Shown: in pieces, positions 47,444-57,417 of the stretch
Numbering within the stretch: position 1 is the first letter of the stretch
How the letters are laid out: every line of letters begins with the position of its first letter
From: OCS116 cluster bacterium AG-435-F03
Lineage (GTDB): Bacteria > Pseudomonadota > Alphaproteobacteria > MED-G09
Reading direction: 5' to 3'
DNA length: 64,000 nt
NCBI GenBank assembly: GCA_003212795.1
Contig: QCOV01000002.1
Location: 186,001 to 250,000, forward strand
The notes under the pieces: generated by a model
Told to the model about the DNA's origin: nothing
What the model saw: only the letters and a program-made list of their open reading frames with translations
The model's database searches: none
Position numbers and translations under genes: made by a program

Positions 47444-47731
47444 ATGAATTCTTTATATTTTTTATTAGATGCAATTTTAAGATTGTACTTTTGGGTAGTC
47501 ATTCTAGCTGCAATATTTAGTTGGTTAGTTGGTTTAGGAATTGTTAATCGATCAAATCAGATTGTAGCAATGTTTTATGAAGCGGTATGGAATTTAACTA
47601 ACCCTGTCTTTAGTTATATAAGAAGATATCTTCCTAATTTAGGTGGTATTGATATTTCCCCAATTATAGTTCTCTTAGCAATCCAATTTTTACGTTCTCT
47701 TTTGGCTGAATATTGGCCCTTAAATTTTTAG
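47444..47731 (+). CDS. YggT-family membrane protein
   Basis: 95-residue protein with two hydrophobic segments (about 4-27 and 66-88), containing LDAILRLYFWVVILAAIFSWL and PVFSYIRRYLPNLGGIDISPIIVLL, the YggT repeat pattern. Family linked to membrane/osmotic functions without defined mechanism. It lies 12 bases after the M13 peptidase and 9 before folD. Confidence 0.9.
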   Translation: MNSLYFLLDAILRLYFWVVILAAIFSWLVGLGIVNRSNQIVAMFYEAVWNLTNPVFSYIRRYLPNLGGIDISPIIVLLAIQFLRSLLAEYWPLNF

Positions 47732-47740
47732 GAAATCTAA

Positions 47741-48634
47741 ATGTCCGCAAATATTATTGATGGAAAACAGGTTGCAGAAAAGTTAAGAGAAAGAATTGCA
47801 AATGCAGTAAAAAAAATTGAACAAGAACATAAAAAAATACCAGGATTAGCTGTTGTTTTGGTTGGAAACGATCCCGCAAGTGAAGTTTATGTAAGAAATA
47901 AAGGGATTCAGACTAAAGAAGTGGGTATGACTTCTTATGAATATAAGTTACCCGAGGATACTCCTGAGAATGAATTATTAAAAAAAGTAGATGAACTAAA
48001 TAATGATCCTAATGTTAATGGTATATTGGTACAATTTCCTGTTCCTCAACAAATTAGTCAGCAAAAAGTAATAGAAACAATTCTTCCTGCTAAAGATGTT
48101 GATGGACTACATCCAATTAATTCTGGATATCTTAGTAGCGGATTAGAAGGTTTAGTTCCTTGTACACCTCAGGGCGCAGCAATTCTGATTAAAGAAGCTT
48201 GTAAAGATTTGTCCGGTAAAAAAGCTGTTATTATTGGTCGTTCAAATTTAGTAGGTAAACCTGTAGCTCAATTACTTTTAAAAGAACACTGTACTGTAAC
48301 TATTTGTCACTCAAGGTCACAAAATCTTGAATTGATATCTTCTGAAGCCGACATTTTAGTTGCTGCAGTTGGCATTCCCAATTTAGTCAAAAAAGATTGG
48401 GTTAAGCCCGGAGCCGTGGTTATTGATGTGGGTATAAATAGGATTGATGTAGAAGAAAATGGCGAAAGTAAAACTCGTTTAGTTGGTGATGTTGATTTTG
48501 ACGATGTAAAAGGAATTGCTGGCTCTATTACCCCAGTACCTGGAGGGGTTGGCCCCATGACAATTGCGTGTTTATTATTGAACACACTTAATGCTTTTTG
48601 TGATCAAAATAATTTTGATAGACCCAGTTTGTAA
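47741..48634 (+). CDS. folD: Methylenetetrahydrofolate dehydrogenase / methenyl-THF cyclohydrolase
   Basis: Bifunctional C1-folate enzyme. N-terminal [15 protein letters not shown], catalytic Lys in [25 protein letters not shown], cofactor loop [17 protein letters not shown] and C-terminal [15 protein letters not shown]. 297 residues, normal. Supplies formyl-THF for PurH. Converges with argG one base apart, with no obvious terminator hairpin. Confidence 0.96.
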   Translation: MSANIIDGKQVAEKLRERIANAVKKIEQEHKKIPGLAVVLVGNDPASEVYVRNKGIQTKEVGMTSYEYKLPEDTPENELLKKVDELNNDPNVNGILVQFPVPQQISQQKVIETILPAKDVDGLHPINSGYLSSGLEGLVPCTPQGAAILIKEACKDLSGKKAVIIGRSNLVGKPVAQLLLKEHCTVTICHSRSQNLELISSEADILVAAVGIPNLVKKDWVKPGAVVIDVGINRIDVEENGESKTRLVGDVDFDDVKGIAGSITPVPGGVGPMTIACLLLNTLNAFCDQNNFDRPSL

Positions 48635-48635
48635 T

Positions 48636-49844
48636 TTAATCTTTTTTTAAGAGCTTTAATCTTAATGCGTTGAGTTTGATAAATCCTTCAGCATCATATT
48701 GATCGTATACATCATCTTCTTCAAATGTAACATGTTCTTCTGAGTAAAGTGATAAATCAGATGATCTCCCAACAACAGTAGCATTACCTTTATAAAGTTT
48801 TAATCTTACCATTCCTGTTACATTTTTCTGACTTTCATCGATTAAGGCTTGTAACATTTTTCTTTCTGGAGAAAACCAGAAGCCATTATAAATTAATTTT
48901 GCATATCTAGGCATTATTTCATCCTTAAGATGACAAGCCTCTCTGTCTAATGTAATTTGTTCAATTCCTCTATGAGCCGATAAAAGTATCGTGCCACCTG
49001 GAGTCTCATAAATTCCTCTTGATTTCATTCCAATACTTCTGTTTTCGACCATGTCTAGTCTTCCTATACCGTTTTTACCACCTAACTCATTGAGTTCAGT
49101 TAGTAGTTTTTCTGGCGATAATTTTTTGCCATTAATTGAGATAGGGTCTCCTTGTTTAAACTCAACTTCTATATAAGTTGCTTTATCTGGAGCATCTTCT
49201 GGTGAAACAGTTCTTTGGTAAACATCTTCGGGACATTCTTTTGAAGGATCTTCAAGTAATTTTCCTTCTGAAGAGGTGTGAAGTAAATTTGCATCCACTG
49301 AATATGGGTCTTCACCAAGATTATCTTTTGTAATAACAATCTGATTCTTTTCGGCAAATTCAATTAATTTTTTTCTTGAATTAAGATCCCACTCTCTCCA
49401 AGGGGCAATTACCTTTATATCTGGATTAAGACCATAATAAGCTAGCTCAAATCTTATTTGATCGTTTCCCTTACCAGTTGCTCCATGACAAACAGCATCT
49501 GCACCAACCTCTTTAGCAATCTCTATTTGCTTCTTGGCAATTAAAGGTCTTGCTATAGCGGTTCCTAATAAATACGAGCCTTCATAAAGTGTATTAGCTC
49601 TAAACATTGGAAATACATAATCCTTAACAAATTCATTTTTAAGATCTTCTACAAAGATTTCTTTAACGCCTAAATCTTCAGCTTTTTTCTTAGCTTCATC
49701 AAGTTCCGCGCCCTGACCAAGATCAGCACTAAATGTAACAACTTCACAATCGTAAGCTTCTTCAAGCCATTTCAATATTACGGATGTATCAAGTCCACCA
49801 GAGTAGGCTAAAACCACTTTATTTATGTTTTCTTTCTTTCCCAT
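48636..49844 (-). CDS. argG: Argininosuccinate synthase
   Basis: Condenses citrulline and aspartate in arginine synthesis. PP-loop [16 protein letters not shown] at about 12-27, [15 protein letters not shown] and [14 protein letters not shown] are signature segments. 402 residues, normal. Single leftward gene 18 bases downstream of rlmN; argH is not in the window. Confidence 0.97.
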   Translation of the reverse strand: MGKKENINKVVLAYSGGLDTSVILKWLEEAYDCEVVTFSADLGQGAELDEAKKKAEDLGVKEIFVEDLKNEFVKDYVFPMFRANTLYEGSYLLGTAIARPLIAKKQIEIAKEVGADAVCHGATGKGNDQIRFELAYYGLNPDIKVIAPWREWDLNSRKKLIEFAEKNQIVITKDNLGEDPYSVDANLLHTSSEGKLLEDPSKECPEDVYQRTVSPEDAPDKATYIEVEFKQGDPISINGKKLSPEKLLTELNELGGKNGIGRLDMVENRSIGMKSRGIYETPGGTILLSAHRGIEQITLDREACHLKDEIMPRYAKLIYNGFWFSPERKMLQALIDESQKNVTGMVRLKLYKGNATVVGRSSDLSLYSEEHVTFEEDDVYDQYDAEGFIKLNALRLKLLKKD

Positions 49845-49862
49845 TACTTCCCTTAGAAAAAT

Positions 49863-50984
49863 CTATAGCCGTCCTATACGCTCACTTTCAAGTTTTGCAA
49901 GCTCTTTTTTATATTTTATAGATGCTTTTTCCTTCTTTGTATCACTTTTTAATTGTCCACAAGCTGCAGAAATATCTCTTCCTCTTGGCATTCTTATGGG
50001 GCTAGCATAGCCTCCTCTGTTAATAATATCAGAAAATTTTTCAATTTGATCCCAATCTGAACATTCATAAATTGTTCCTGGCCAAGGATTAAAAGGTATA
50101 AGATTTATTTTGGATGGTATTCCTGAAATTAACTTTATAAGATCACGAGCTTGCGCTTCACTATCATTAACATCTTTTAGCATGACATATTCAAATGTAA
50201 TTCTTTTTGAGTTTTTGACTCTTGGATAATTTTTGCATGCATCAAGAAGCTCTTCTATCGGATATTTTTTATTAATTGGAACTAGCTCATTTCTTAAATC
50301 ATTATTTGTAGCATGTAGAGAGATAGCAAGCATTGAACCAATTTCATTACCAGCATCTTCAATCTTAGGAACAATTCCGGATGTTGACAAAGTTATTCTT
50401 CTTTTTGAAACTGATAGTCCGGCATCATCTGCAAAAACATTAATACCATCCCTTACATTTTCAAAATTATAAAGAGGTTCGCCCATACCCATCATTACTA
50501 TATTAGTTATATCCCTTTTTGTTTTATTCCATTCAGATAATGAGTCTTTAGCAATAACCATTTGGCTTACTATTTCTTGCGATGAAAGATTTCTGACTAA
50601 TTTTTGAGTACCTGTATGACAGAATGTACAATTCAGTGTACAGCCAACCTGACTTGATACACAAAGAGTTCCCCTATCTCCATCTGGAATAAACACAGTC
50701 TCTATTTCTGATCCATCAGGAAATTTTATAAGCCATTTTTGTGTTCCATCAGATGATATTTCATTTTTACTTATTTCTGGTCTTGTTAAATTAAATTGTT
50801 CATTTAATTCTTTTCTAAATTCCTTTGATAAATTTGTCATTTCCGATATGGATTTAGCTCCCCTGACATAAATCCAATTCCACAATTGGTTAGTTCTCAT
50901 ATTCAATTGTTTTTCTGAAACACCCATTGAAGTTAACAATGAATTAAGTTCTTTCTTATTAAGCCCGACTAAACTTTTATTCAT
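49863..50984 (-). CDS. rlmN: 23S rRNA (A2503-C2) / tRNA (A37-C2) methyltransferase
   Basis: Radical-SAM dual-specificity RNA methyltransferase. Cluster motif [14 protein letters not shown] (Cx3Cx2C), GMGEPLYNF and PFNPWPG are family signatures, and the catalytic Cys is in the terminal ISAACGQL. Start at 50984 has SD GGAGG upstream and an 8-base overlap with the SpoU gene; the frame could begin at 50993. 373 residues. Confidence 0.95.
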   Translation of the reverse strand: MNKSLVGLNKKELNSLLTSMGVSEKQLNMRTNQLWNWIYVRGAKSISEMTNLSKEFRKELNEQFNLTRPEISKNEISSDGTQKWLIKFPDGSEIETVFIPDGDRGTLCVSSQVGCTLNCTFCHTGTQKLVRNLSSQEIVSQMVIAKDSLSEWNKTKRDITNIVMMGMGEPLYNFENVRDGINVFADDAGLSVSKRRITLSTSGIVPKIEDAGNEIGSMLAISLHATNNDLRNELVPINKKYPIEELLDACKNYPRVKNSKRITFEYVMLKDVNDSEAQARDLIKLISGIPSKINLIPFNPWPGTIYECSDWDQIEKFSDIINRGGYASPIRMPRGRDISAACGQLKSDTKKEKASIKYKKELAKLESERIGRL

Positions 50985-51459
50985 GATCAGCACCTCCAGG
51001 AAGATCTGGTTTTTTTGTGAAAGTCCCTAATGATTTAATGCGATCATACATAACTATTGCTCCAGCAATTTGAACATTTAAACAAAATTTTGTTGGAATC
51101 TTTATAACATGTTTGCATTTTTCAATTATTTCTGGAGAGAGTGAACCCTTTTCTGGACCCAGTATATATGCTGCTTGTCTTGGGTGGTTAAAGCTAGGGA
51201 GATCAATAGCTTCATCGGTTAATTCAACTCCCACTAAATTACATTTATCAGGAAATTTCATTTCTTTGGGGCTATCCCAATCATACCAAGGTAAATGATT
51301 TGGCGCTTTTGAAGTATCGGATTTCCCTTCACGAACAGAGTAATGGGCTGATATCGTAAAAATAAATTTCGCACCAAAAGCATGGGCTGATCTTACAAGA
51401 TTACCCATATTCATCGGTTTAGATATACCCTCAGCTCCAAATCCAAAATATCCACGCAT
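50977..51459 (-). CDS. SpoU/TrmH-family RNA methyltransferase
   Basis: SPOUT-fold methyltransferase. The start at 51459 ([13 protein letters not shown]) gives 160 residues and begins at the first conserved block; a longer in-frame Met at 51609 would run through the divergent promoter region into the oxidoreductase gene. Motif 1 [18 protein letters not shown], motif 2 [15 protein letters not shown] and motif 3 [14 protein letters not shown], all knot-forming. Target (tRNA Nm or rRNA) cannot be decided; TrmL-like by length. Coupled to rlmN. Confidence 0.87.
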   Translation of the reverse strand: MRGYFGFGAEGISKPMNMGNLVRSAHAFGAKFIFTISAHYSVREGKSDTSKAPNHLPWYDWDSPKEMKFPDKCNLVGVELTDEAIDLPSFNHPRQAAYILGPEKGSLSPEIIEKCKHVIKIPTKFCLNVQIAGAIVMYDRIKSLGTFTKKPDLPGGADHE

Positions 51460-51566
51460 AAATATAGCCTTAATCGAGTAAATTAAGTTGGGCAAGTACC
51501 TTTTTATATTCTTGGCGTTATCTTTTTTTAGGTTTATGAATAAATATTGAATTTTTGGAGGAATAA

Positions 51567-52571
51567 ATGAAAGCGCTCTTATGTAAAGAATTTGGTCCGC
51601 CTGAAACATTATCTTATGAAGAAATTGAAGATCCTGTGCTAAAAGAAGGTCATATTATAGTTGATATTCATTCAGCTTCAGTTAATTTTCCAGATGTTCT
51701 TATGATAGAAGATAAATATCAATTTAAGCCTCCGCTACCTTTCGCACCAGGAGGTGAGGCATCGGGTGTGATTTCAGAAATTGGCGATGGTGTTGAAGGT
51801 TTCAATGTTGGTGATAGAGTTATCGCATCATCTGGTTGGGGAAGCTTTGCTGAAAAGATACTAGTAGATCCTAATGCGTTGACTATTATTCCTGATCAGA
51901 TGGATCACAATACAGCTGCAGCTTTTCTTATGACTTACGGTACTTCTCATCATGCATTAAAAGATCGTGCAGATATTAAAGAAGGTGAATCTTTACTTGT
52001 TCTAGGGGCAGCAGGTGGCGTTGGTCTTGCAGCAGTTGAACTTGGTAAAGCTATGGGCGCAAAAGTTATTGCCGCCGCCTCATCGGAAGAAAAATTACAA
52101 ACATGTAAAGAGCATGGTGCAGATGAAGTTCTCCTTTATCCTTCTGGTAAAATGGATAGAGATCAGCAAAAGAAATTATCGGATGATATTAAAGAATTAA
52201 CAAATGGCCAAGGTGCAGATGTGGTTTATGATCCTGTTGGAGGAGATTATGCTGAACCTGCTTTAAGAGCAACCGCATGGGAAGGTCGATACTTAGTTGT
52301 TGGATTTGCTGCAGGAGATATTCCAAAAATACCTCTTAATTTAGCCTTATTGAAAGGTTGCCAAATTGTAGGCGTTTTTTGGGGCGCATTTAAAGGGCGT
52401 GAAGTTGAAGCACACAATGCAAATGTTGATGAGTTATTGAAACTTTACGGAGATGGACATCTGAAACCACATATTTCATCTATATATAGTCTTGAGGAAG
52501 GGTCAAAAGCAATAAGTGATCTTGCTGAAAGAAAAGCAAGAGGCAAGGTTATCGTTCAAGTAAGAGCATAA
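51567..52571 (+). CDS. NADPH:quinone oxidoreductase-like MDR protein
   Basis: Zinc-independent medium-chain dehydrogenase/reductase, 334 residues. GroES-like N-domain (SVNFPDVLMIEDKYQFKPPLPFAPGGEASG), Rossmann motif LVLGAAGGVGLAAVELGKAMGA near 147-168, and VVGFAAGDIPKIPLNLALLKG. No catalytic zinc Cys. SD GGAGGAA precedes the ATG. Probable acyl-CoA or quinone reductase; substrate unknown. First of a rightward pair with the EamA transporter. Confidence 0.88.
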   Translation: MKALLCKEFGPPETLSYEEIEDPVLKEGHIIVDIHSASVNFPDVLMIEDKYQFKPPLPFAPGGEASGVISEIGDGVEGFNVGDRVIASSGWGSFAEKILVDPNALTIIPDQMDHNTAAAFLMTYGTSHHALKDRADIKEGESLLVLGAAGGVGLAAVELGKAMGAKVIAAASSEEKLQTCKEHGADEVLLYPSGKMDRDQQKKLSDDIKELTNGQGADVVYDPVGGDYAEPALRATAWEGRYLVVGFAAGDIPKIPLNLALLKGCQIVGVFWGAFKGREVEAHNANVDELLKLYGDGHLKPHISSIYSLEEGSKAISDLAERKARGKVIVQVRA

Positions 52572-52575
52572 TAAT

Positions 52576-53490
52576 TTGAATTTTTTGACAAAATTTCTTT
52601 CAACCTTACCAAGAAATATACAAGGTGCTTTCTGGCTTGGATCATCAGTATTTGCTTTTACTGCTATGGCAGGTTTAGCAAAATATTTAGGTAATGATTT
52701 TCATGCCTTTCAAATTTCATTTTTTAGATCTTTTTTTAGTTTGATAGTTATATCTCCATTTCTAATTAGAGCCGGCGCAGCTCAAGGAGGTGTAAAAACT
52801 AAAGTTCCTTTGTTGCAAATTGTTAGGGGAACAGTAAGCGCTGTTGGTATTATGATGGGTTTCTATGCCATAGTTAACCTTCCTTTAGCAGATGCTCAGG
52901 CTATTCGTTTTTCTAGCTCACTTTTCTTGGTTCCGCTCGCAGCTATTTTTCTGAAAGAAAAAATAGGTTTAAGAAGAACTCTTGCTGCTTTGGTTGGATT
53001 TACAGGTGTTTTAATAATGTTAGACCCTGGTGGAGATTATAATTTTGCTTCTTTCATGGCGCTAGGTGCAGCAATTGCTTTTGCCTTTGCGGCTATATTA
53101 GTAAATATTGTTTCGAAATATGATGAGCCTGTAACATTAATGTTTTACTCAAATATTATCAGCGTTCTAATTATGATAATACCGGCTTTAATGTTTTGGG
53201 TAACTCCTAATTTTGATCAGCTCATTCTTATTTTTATAATGGCAATTTGTGCATCAATAGCGCATAATTTTTTCATTAGGGCATATGCAGTTGGAGAGGC
53301 ATCTGTAATTGCTCCAATAGATTATATAAGGTTATTGTTTAGTGCGGCTGTTGATTTTTTGATTTTTGGAATTATTTTTGGTTTAAATACTTTAATAGGT
53401 TCAGCAATTATTATTTTAACATCACTGTACATATTAAGAAGAGAAGCTAAAGTAAAAAAAGATAAAGAACCAAATTTGGAAGAAATATAA
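52576..53490 (+). CDS. EamA/DMT-family transporter
   Basis: 304-residue polytopic inner-membrane protein with about ten hydrophobic helices in two EamA repeats (repeat 1 ends GVLIMLDPGGD near 150, repeat 2 follows). Drug/metabolite transporter superfamily: FHAFQISFFRSFFSL and LVPLAAIFLKEKIGLRR. TTG start 4 bases after the preceding stop. Substrate unknown. Lysine/glutamate-rich tail on the cytoplasmic side. Confidence 0.87.
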   Translation: MNFLTKFLSTLPRNIQGAFWLGSSVFAFTAMAGLAKYLGNDFHAFQISFFRSFFSLIVISPFLIRAGAAQGGVKTKVPLLQIVRGTVSAVGIMMGFYAIVNLPLADAQAIRFSSSLFLVPLAAIFLKEKIGLRRTLAALVGFTGVLIMLDPGGDYNFASFMALGAAIAFAFAAILVNIVSKYDEPVTLMFYSNIISVLIMIIPALMFWVTPNFDQLILIFIMAICASIAHNFFIRAYAVGEASVIAPIDYIRLLFSAAVDFLIFGIIFGLNTLIGSAIIILTSLYILRREAKVKKDKEPNLEEI

Positions 53491-53507
53491 TTAATAGGGA
53501 GATTATT

Positions 53508-54293
53508 ATGCAATTAGATGAAAATATTAGTGCTGTAATTACAGGAGGCGCATCAGGTCTTGGTGAAGCTACAGCAAGAGAATTAGCAAAACACGGTGTG
53601 AAGTGCGCGCTATTTGATCTTAATGCAGAAAAAGGTGAGGCAGTTGCTACAGATATTAACGGTATTTTCTGTGAAGCCAATGTTACTGAAGAAGAAAGTG
53701 TCATAGCTGCATTTGAAAAAGCTAGAGCTGCTAATGGCCAAGAAAGGATTCTTATAAATTGCGCTGGAACAGGAATTGCAATTAAAACAGCGGCTAGAGA
53801 TAAAGAAACTGGCGATATTGTTCCACATCCATTGGATCCATTTAACACAATAATTCAAATTAATTTAGTGGGCACATTTCGTTGTATAGCTCATTCAGCT
53901 GCGGGCATGATGTCACTTGATCCTAATACAGATGATGGTGGGAGAGGTGCTGTTGTTAATACTGCTTCTGTAGCGGCTGAGGACGGGCAAATTGGTCAAG
54001 CTGCATATTCGGCCTCCAAAGGTGGAATAGTCGGAATGACACTGCCAGTTGCAAGAGATTTATCTCGAGAGGGAATTAGAGTAAATACAATCTTACCCGG
54101 TCTTTTTGATACTCCTTTATTTGAAGGAGCTCCAGATAAGATCAAGCAGGCACTTGGAGCTCAGGTTCCATTTCCTTCAAGATTAGGATATCCCACTGAA
54201 TATGCAGAACTTGCAAGACACTTATGTGAAAATGATATGATGAATGGAGAATGCGTAAGGCTTGATGGGGCTATTAGAATGGCACCAAGATAG
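53508..54293 (+). CDS. Short-chain dehydrogenase/reductase (2), HSD10-like
   Basis: Classical SDR, 261 residues. TGGASGLGEATAREL near 12-26, Asp in LFDLNAEKGE, NCAGTGIA, Ser in NTASVAAEDG and YSASKGG with catalytic Tyr/Lys. The long insertion (RDKETGDIVPHPLDPFNTII) and RLGYPTEYAELARHL are typical of type II 3-hydroxyacyl-CoA dehydrogenases (HSD17B10-like). Suggests a role in fatty or branched acyl-CoA oxidation with the adjacent crotonases; inferred. Confidence 0.87.
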   Translation: MQLDENISAVITGGASGLGEATARELAKHGVKCALFDLNAEKGEAVATDINGIFCEANVTEEESVIAAFEKARAANGQERILINCAGTGIAIKTAARDKETGDIVPHPLDPFNTIIQINLVGTFRCIAHSAAGMMSLDPNTDDGGRGAVVNTASVAAEDGQIGQAAYSASKGGIVGMTLPVARDLSREGIRVNTILPGLFDTPLFEGAPDKIKQALGAQVPFPSRLGYPTEYAELARHLCENDMMNGECVRLDGAIRMAPR

Positions 54294-54295
54294 GC

Positions 54296-54592
54296 TTAGT
54301 ACTTTTTAGCAGTCTTATCCATTTCTTTTGCAAGTTTAATGTCTAATTCTGTAACACCTCCTGCATCATGTGTAGATAGTGTGACATTTACTTTATTGTA
54401 AACATTAAACCATTCAGGGTGATGATCCATCTTTTCAGCAATGAGTGCTATCCTTGTCATCCAGCTAAATGCGCTAGTAAAATCTTTGAAGATATAATTC
54501 TTTTCAATAGAATCTCTACCACGGGTTTTTTTCCAATCTTTAAGTGTTTTTAAAATTTTATTTCTTTCTTTACTTTCTAGCTTTTCAGCCAT
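54296..54592 (-). CDS. phhB: Pterin-4a-carbinolamine dehydratase
   Basis: Recycles tetrahydrobiopterin-type cofactors. 98 residues from the ATG at 54592, which has SD GGAGC; a frame extension to 54604 adds four residues. Signature [37 protein letters not shown] (quoted in part: [15 protein letters not shown]) has the catalytic His-His. Phenylalanine hydroxylase (phhA) is not adjacent. Confidence 0.93.
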   Translation of the reverse strand: MAEKLESKERNKILKTLKDWKKTRGRDSIEKNYIFKDFTSAFSWMTRIALIAEKMDHHPEWFNVYNKVNVTLSTHDAGGVTELDIKLAKEMDKTAKKY

Positions 54593-54656
54593 TTTTAGCT
54601 CCATTTTGTTATGTTAAATTACTTTAACAATTTTATTGTTGGGGTTGAATTCATTA

Positions 54657-54670
54657 ATTGTTATAACAAT
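54657..54670. promoter_or_regulatory. 14-bp perfect palindrome, candidate operator
   Basis: ATTGTTATAACAAT lies in the gap between phhB and the BI-1 gene, just ahead of a TATAAT hexamer (54672-54677) oriented toward the BI-1 gene. AT-rich background makes chance possible. Confidence 0.3.
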
Positions 54671-54709
54671 ATATAATATATTCAATTAATTAATAATTTG
54701 GAGTTGAAA

Positions 54710-55429
54710 ATGAACGAATTTAATCGTGCAAACACATCGGCAAGAGCGACAGATCAGGCATATATTGATGAAGGTCTTCGTGCGCATATGCTAAGAATAT
54801 ACAATTATATGACCGCAGCTTTATCACTAACAGGTATAGTTGCTTGGTTTGGTGCATCTTCAGGACTTTATCAGTCGTTAGCGGCATCTCCATTAATTTA
54901 TGTCATTATGTTTGCTCCACTTGGAGTAGTTTTTTATTTCGCCTCTAAAATAAACACAATGAGTTCTTCAAAAGCACAATCCGTTTTTTGGGTTTTTGCA
55001 GGTTTAATGGGACTTTCATTATCTTATATATTCCTTGCATATACTGGAGCAGCTGTATTCCAGGCCTTCTTTGTAACAGCAGGTGCATTTGCTGGGTTAA
55101 GTATATGGGGCTATACAACAAAAAGAGATCTCTCTGCCATGGGTGCTTTTTTAATCATGGGTTTGTTTGGCTTAATAATTGCTTCAGTAGTAAATCTATT
55201 TGTTGGCAGTGGGCAAATGTCTTTTATTATAAGCGTCTTAGGAGTTCTTATTTTCGCAGGTCTTACTGCATGGGATACTCAAAAATTGAAGCGTGATTGG
55301 CTTAATAGAGTTCAATATAGCGGACAAGAAGTTGCTGAGAAGTCAGCTATAATGGGCGCTCTAACATTGTACTTAGATTTTATTAACCTATTTCTTTTCA
55401 TTCTTCAGTTTATGGGAAGAAGAGACTAA
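54710..55429 (+). CDS. Bax inhibitor-1/YccA-family membrane protein
   Basis: 239-residue protein with seven hydrophobic segments, typical of the BI-1/TMBIM family (GLRAHMLRIYNYM at the start; FAGLTAWDTQKLK near the end, with the conserved Asp). In bacteria these are inner-membrane pH-sensitive calcium leak or FtsH-linked proteins. Start at ATG 54710 with SD GGAG eight bases upstream; TTG at 54698 overlaps the SD. Stand-alone. Confidence 0.92.
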   Translation: MNEFNRANTSARATDQAYIDEGLRAHMLRIYNYMTAALSLTGIVAWFGASSGLYQSLAASPLIYVIMFAPLGVVFYFASKINTMSSSKAQSVFWVFAGLMGLSLSYIFLAYTGAAVFQAFFVTAGAFAGLSIWGYTTKRDLSAMGAFLIMGLFGLIIASVVNLFVGSGQMSFIISVLGVLIFAGLTAWDTQKLKRDWLNRVQYSGQEVAEKSAIMGALTLYLDFINLFLFILQFMGRRD

Positions 55430-55474
55430 TTTAATAAATAATTTTTAAGCTTATTAGAAATCTGGGAGGAATTG

Positions 55475-56257
55475 ATGAGCGAAGAATACAAAAGCTCAAC
55501 AGATTATCTACTTGTAAATCTTGAAAATAATATACTAACAATTACCCTTAATAGGCCTGAGGCATTAAATGCCTATAGGCCTGAAATGCTCATTGAGATC
55601 AGAGAAATTATTTTGAAAACCGAAAATGATCCAAATGTGGCTGTTATAGTTATAGAGGGTGCGGGCAAAGCTTTTTCAGCTGGAGTAGATTTGAAAGTTC
55701 TTCAAGGTTTTGATCCTGAAGCTGGCAAAATAGGTGATCTATTTGATAAACCTGCAGCTTTAGCTTGGGACACATTTAGAAAAAGTCGTTGCCCTATAAT
55801 TGCAAAAGTTCATGGAGCTTGTTTTACGGGGGCACTTGAGATGGCATTGCATTGCGATTTCATTTTTACAACCGTAGATACTAAATTTGGCGATACTCAT
55901 GCTAAGTTTGGTTTGAGACCAACATGGGGAATGTCACAGACTTTATCACAAGCCATAGGTGTTCGAAAGGCAAAGGATATGTCTTTCTCAGCTCGTACTG
56001 TTCTTGGCGATGAGGCAGTAAGATTAGGAATAGCTAATGAGGCAGTTGAAGATAAAGATGCTCTCGATGCTCTAGTTGATAAGCGTGCAGGACAAATTGC
56101 TTCTAATTCTCAAGCTTCCGTTTCAGCCTTTAAAGATCTATATAATGTTGCACAATCTGGCCTATCCATGGATGATGCATTAAAAGAAGAATTCTCTAGA
56201 GAATATCCTGATATCAAAGATACTAATGATCGACTAGCAGGTTTTAAAAAGGATTAA
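55475..56257 (+). CDS. Enoyl-CoA hydratase/isomerase (crotonase) family protein 2
   Basis: Second crotonase in the window, 260 residues. GAGKAFSAGVDLKVLQ and VHGACFTGALEMALHCDFIF carry the oxyanion-hole residues; the loop GDTHAKFGLRPTWGMSQ has no obvious catalytic Glu pair, so it may be an isomerase or a non-hydratase member. Start ATG at 55475 with SD GGGAGGAA; TTG three bases earlier possible. Followed 4 bases later by an SDR, repeating the crotonase-SDR pairing seen at 43.8-45.4 kb. Confidence 0.84.
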   Translation: MSEEYKSSTDYLLVNLENNILTITLNRPEALNAYRPEMLIEIREIILKTENDPNVAVIVIEGAGKAFSAGVDLKVLQGFDPEAGKIGDLFDKPAALAWDTFRKSRCPIIAKVHGACFTGALEMALHCDFIFTTVDTKFGDTHAKFGLRPTWGMSQTLSQAIGVRKAKDMSFSARTVLGDEAVRLGIANEAVEDKDALDALVDKRAGQIASNSQASVSAFKDLYNVAQSGLSMDDALKEEFSREYPDIKDTNDRLAGFKKD

Positions 56258-56261
56258 GTCT

Positions 56262-57014
56262 TTGCGGTTAAAAGGTAAAAAATGCATTGTTACTGGAGGA
56301 TCAAGTGGTATCGGTGAAGCAACAGTTAGAAGATTTATCAGCGAAGGAGCAGAAGTTCTAATTGCAGATATCAATCTTGAAGATTCAAAAAAATTATCAG
56401 AAGAAATTGGCGAAGGCGTTGATTATATCAAATGTGATGTAAGGCTTGAGGATGATATTATTTCTGTTTCAGAAAAAGCTTATGAAATGTGGGATCAGGT
56501 TGATGTGTTGGTTAACAATGCTGGATCTGAACTCAATCAGTCCTATGATAAGATGACGGAGGCAGAATGGGACAATGTTCTTAACACAGATCTAAAAGGG
56601 CCTTGGTTAATGTGTAAGCACATTGTACCAAAGATGGTAGAGGCAGGATCAGGAAGTGTTATCAATATTTCCTCTTTAAATGGTTTAGTTGGCTTTCCTC
56701 TCTCAACTGCTTACGGAAGTGCCAAAGGCGGATTAGTAGTATTTACTCGTGATATGGCGATCGAGTTGGCTTCGACTGGTGTGAGAATTAACTGTGTTTG
56801 TCCGGGTGTTATCCAAACAGGTATGATGGAAAGATGGACAGATCTTATGCCTGATAAAGCTGAGGCACAGGAAATGCTGAGGAACACAATGCCGATTGGA
56901 AGAATGGGAACTGCAGAAGAAGTGGCAGGTGCAATCTTCTTTTTTGCTTCAGATGATTCCAGTTTATGCCAAGGATCTGTTTTGAGTGTTGATGGTGGAT
57001 TTACTGCACAGTAA
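56262..57014 (+). CDS. Short-chain dehydrogenase/reductase (3)
   Basis: Classical SDR, 250 residues, TTG start. TGGSSGIGEATVRRF near 11-25, Asp in LIADINLED, NNAGSELNQ, Ser in NISSLNG and YGSAKGG with the catalytic Tyr/Lys. C-terminus VLSVDGGFTAQ. Fairly typical of FabG-like/hydroxyacyl or sugar dehydrogenases. Converges with the MmcQ gene one base later. Confidence 0.85.
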   Translation: MRLKGKKCIVTGGSSGIGEATVRRFISEGAEVLIADINLEDSKKLSEEIGEGVDYIKCDVRLEDDIISVSEKAYEMWDQVDVLVNNAGSELNQSYDKMTEAEWDNVLNTDLKGPWLMCKHIVPKMVEAGSGSVINISSLNGLVGFPLSTAYGSAKGGLVVFTRDMAIELASTGVRINCVCPGVIQTGMMERWTDLMPDKAEAQEMLRNTMPIGRMGTAEEVAGAIFFFASDDSSLCQGSVLSVDGGFTAQ

Positions 57015-57015
57015 G

Positions 57016-57417
57016 TTAAACCCAAGGCGAAGTGTTCGACCGAAAAACTTTTTTATGACCATATTTTATTTCTAAACTTTCACGATCCCTTTTTTTTAAT
57101 TTGTTTACGACAAGACAATAAGACCGATCGATCATTCTCTTGATTTCACCATTAGGAATAGAGCCGCTCAAAATAATTGTATTCCAATGCATTTTGTTCA
57201 TGTGATAGCCTGGGACAACATCCTCAAATATTTCTCTTAAAATTATAGCTTCTTCGGGATCACATTTCAGATTTACTCTTTCTATATCTTGACGTGTTGT
57301 CATGAGGGCAAAGAGCTTCTCTTTTATTTTAAAGACCTGAACATCTGGGCCAAAAGGGTAATCTTCTTTAACTAGAGGTAAGGTAAGGCAATAAGTTCTT
57401 ACTTCCTCTTTATTCAT
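57016..57417 (-). CDS. MmcQ/YjbR-family protein
   Basis: 133-residue MmcQ/YjbR protein with the CyaY-like fold: EEVRTYCLTLPLVKEDYPFGPDVQVFKI, LFALMTTRQDIERVNLKCDPEEA, HMNKMHWNTIIL and the RMIDRSYCLVVNKL tail. Often labelled DNA-binding, but function is unproven. Its ATG shares a base with the stop of the large secreted-type gene upstream (TAATG), so the two may be co-translated. Confidence 0.9.
   Translation of the reverse strand: MNKEEVRTYCLTLPLVKEDYPFGPDVQVFKIKEKLFALMTTRQDIERVNLKCDPEEAIILREIFEDVVPGYHMNKMHWNTIILSGSIPNGEIKRMIDRSYCLVVNKLKKRDRESLEIKYGHKKVFRSNTSPWV

Noticed and set aside
50977-51609. Longer SpoU methyltransferase beginning at 51609
   Set aside because: The extra 50 residues are low-complexity, run over the divergent promoter and overlap the oxidoreductase start; the conserved domain starts at 51459.
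54988-55296. Overlapping frame of about 100 codons inside the BI-1 gene
   Set aside because: Cys/aromatic-rich composition typical of an out-of-frame reading of a membrane protein; the BI-1 frame explains the DNA.
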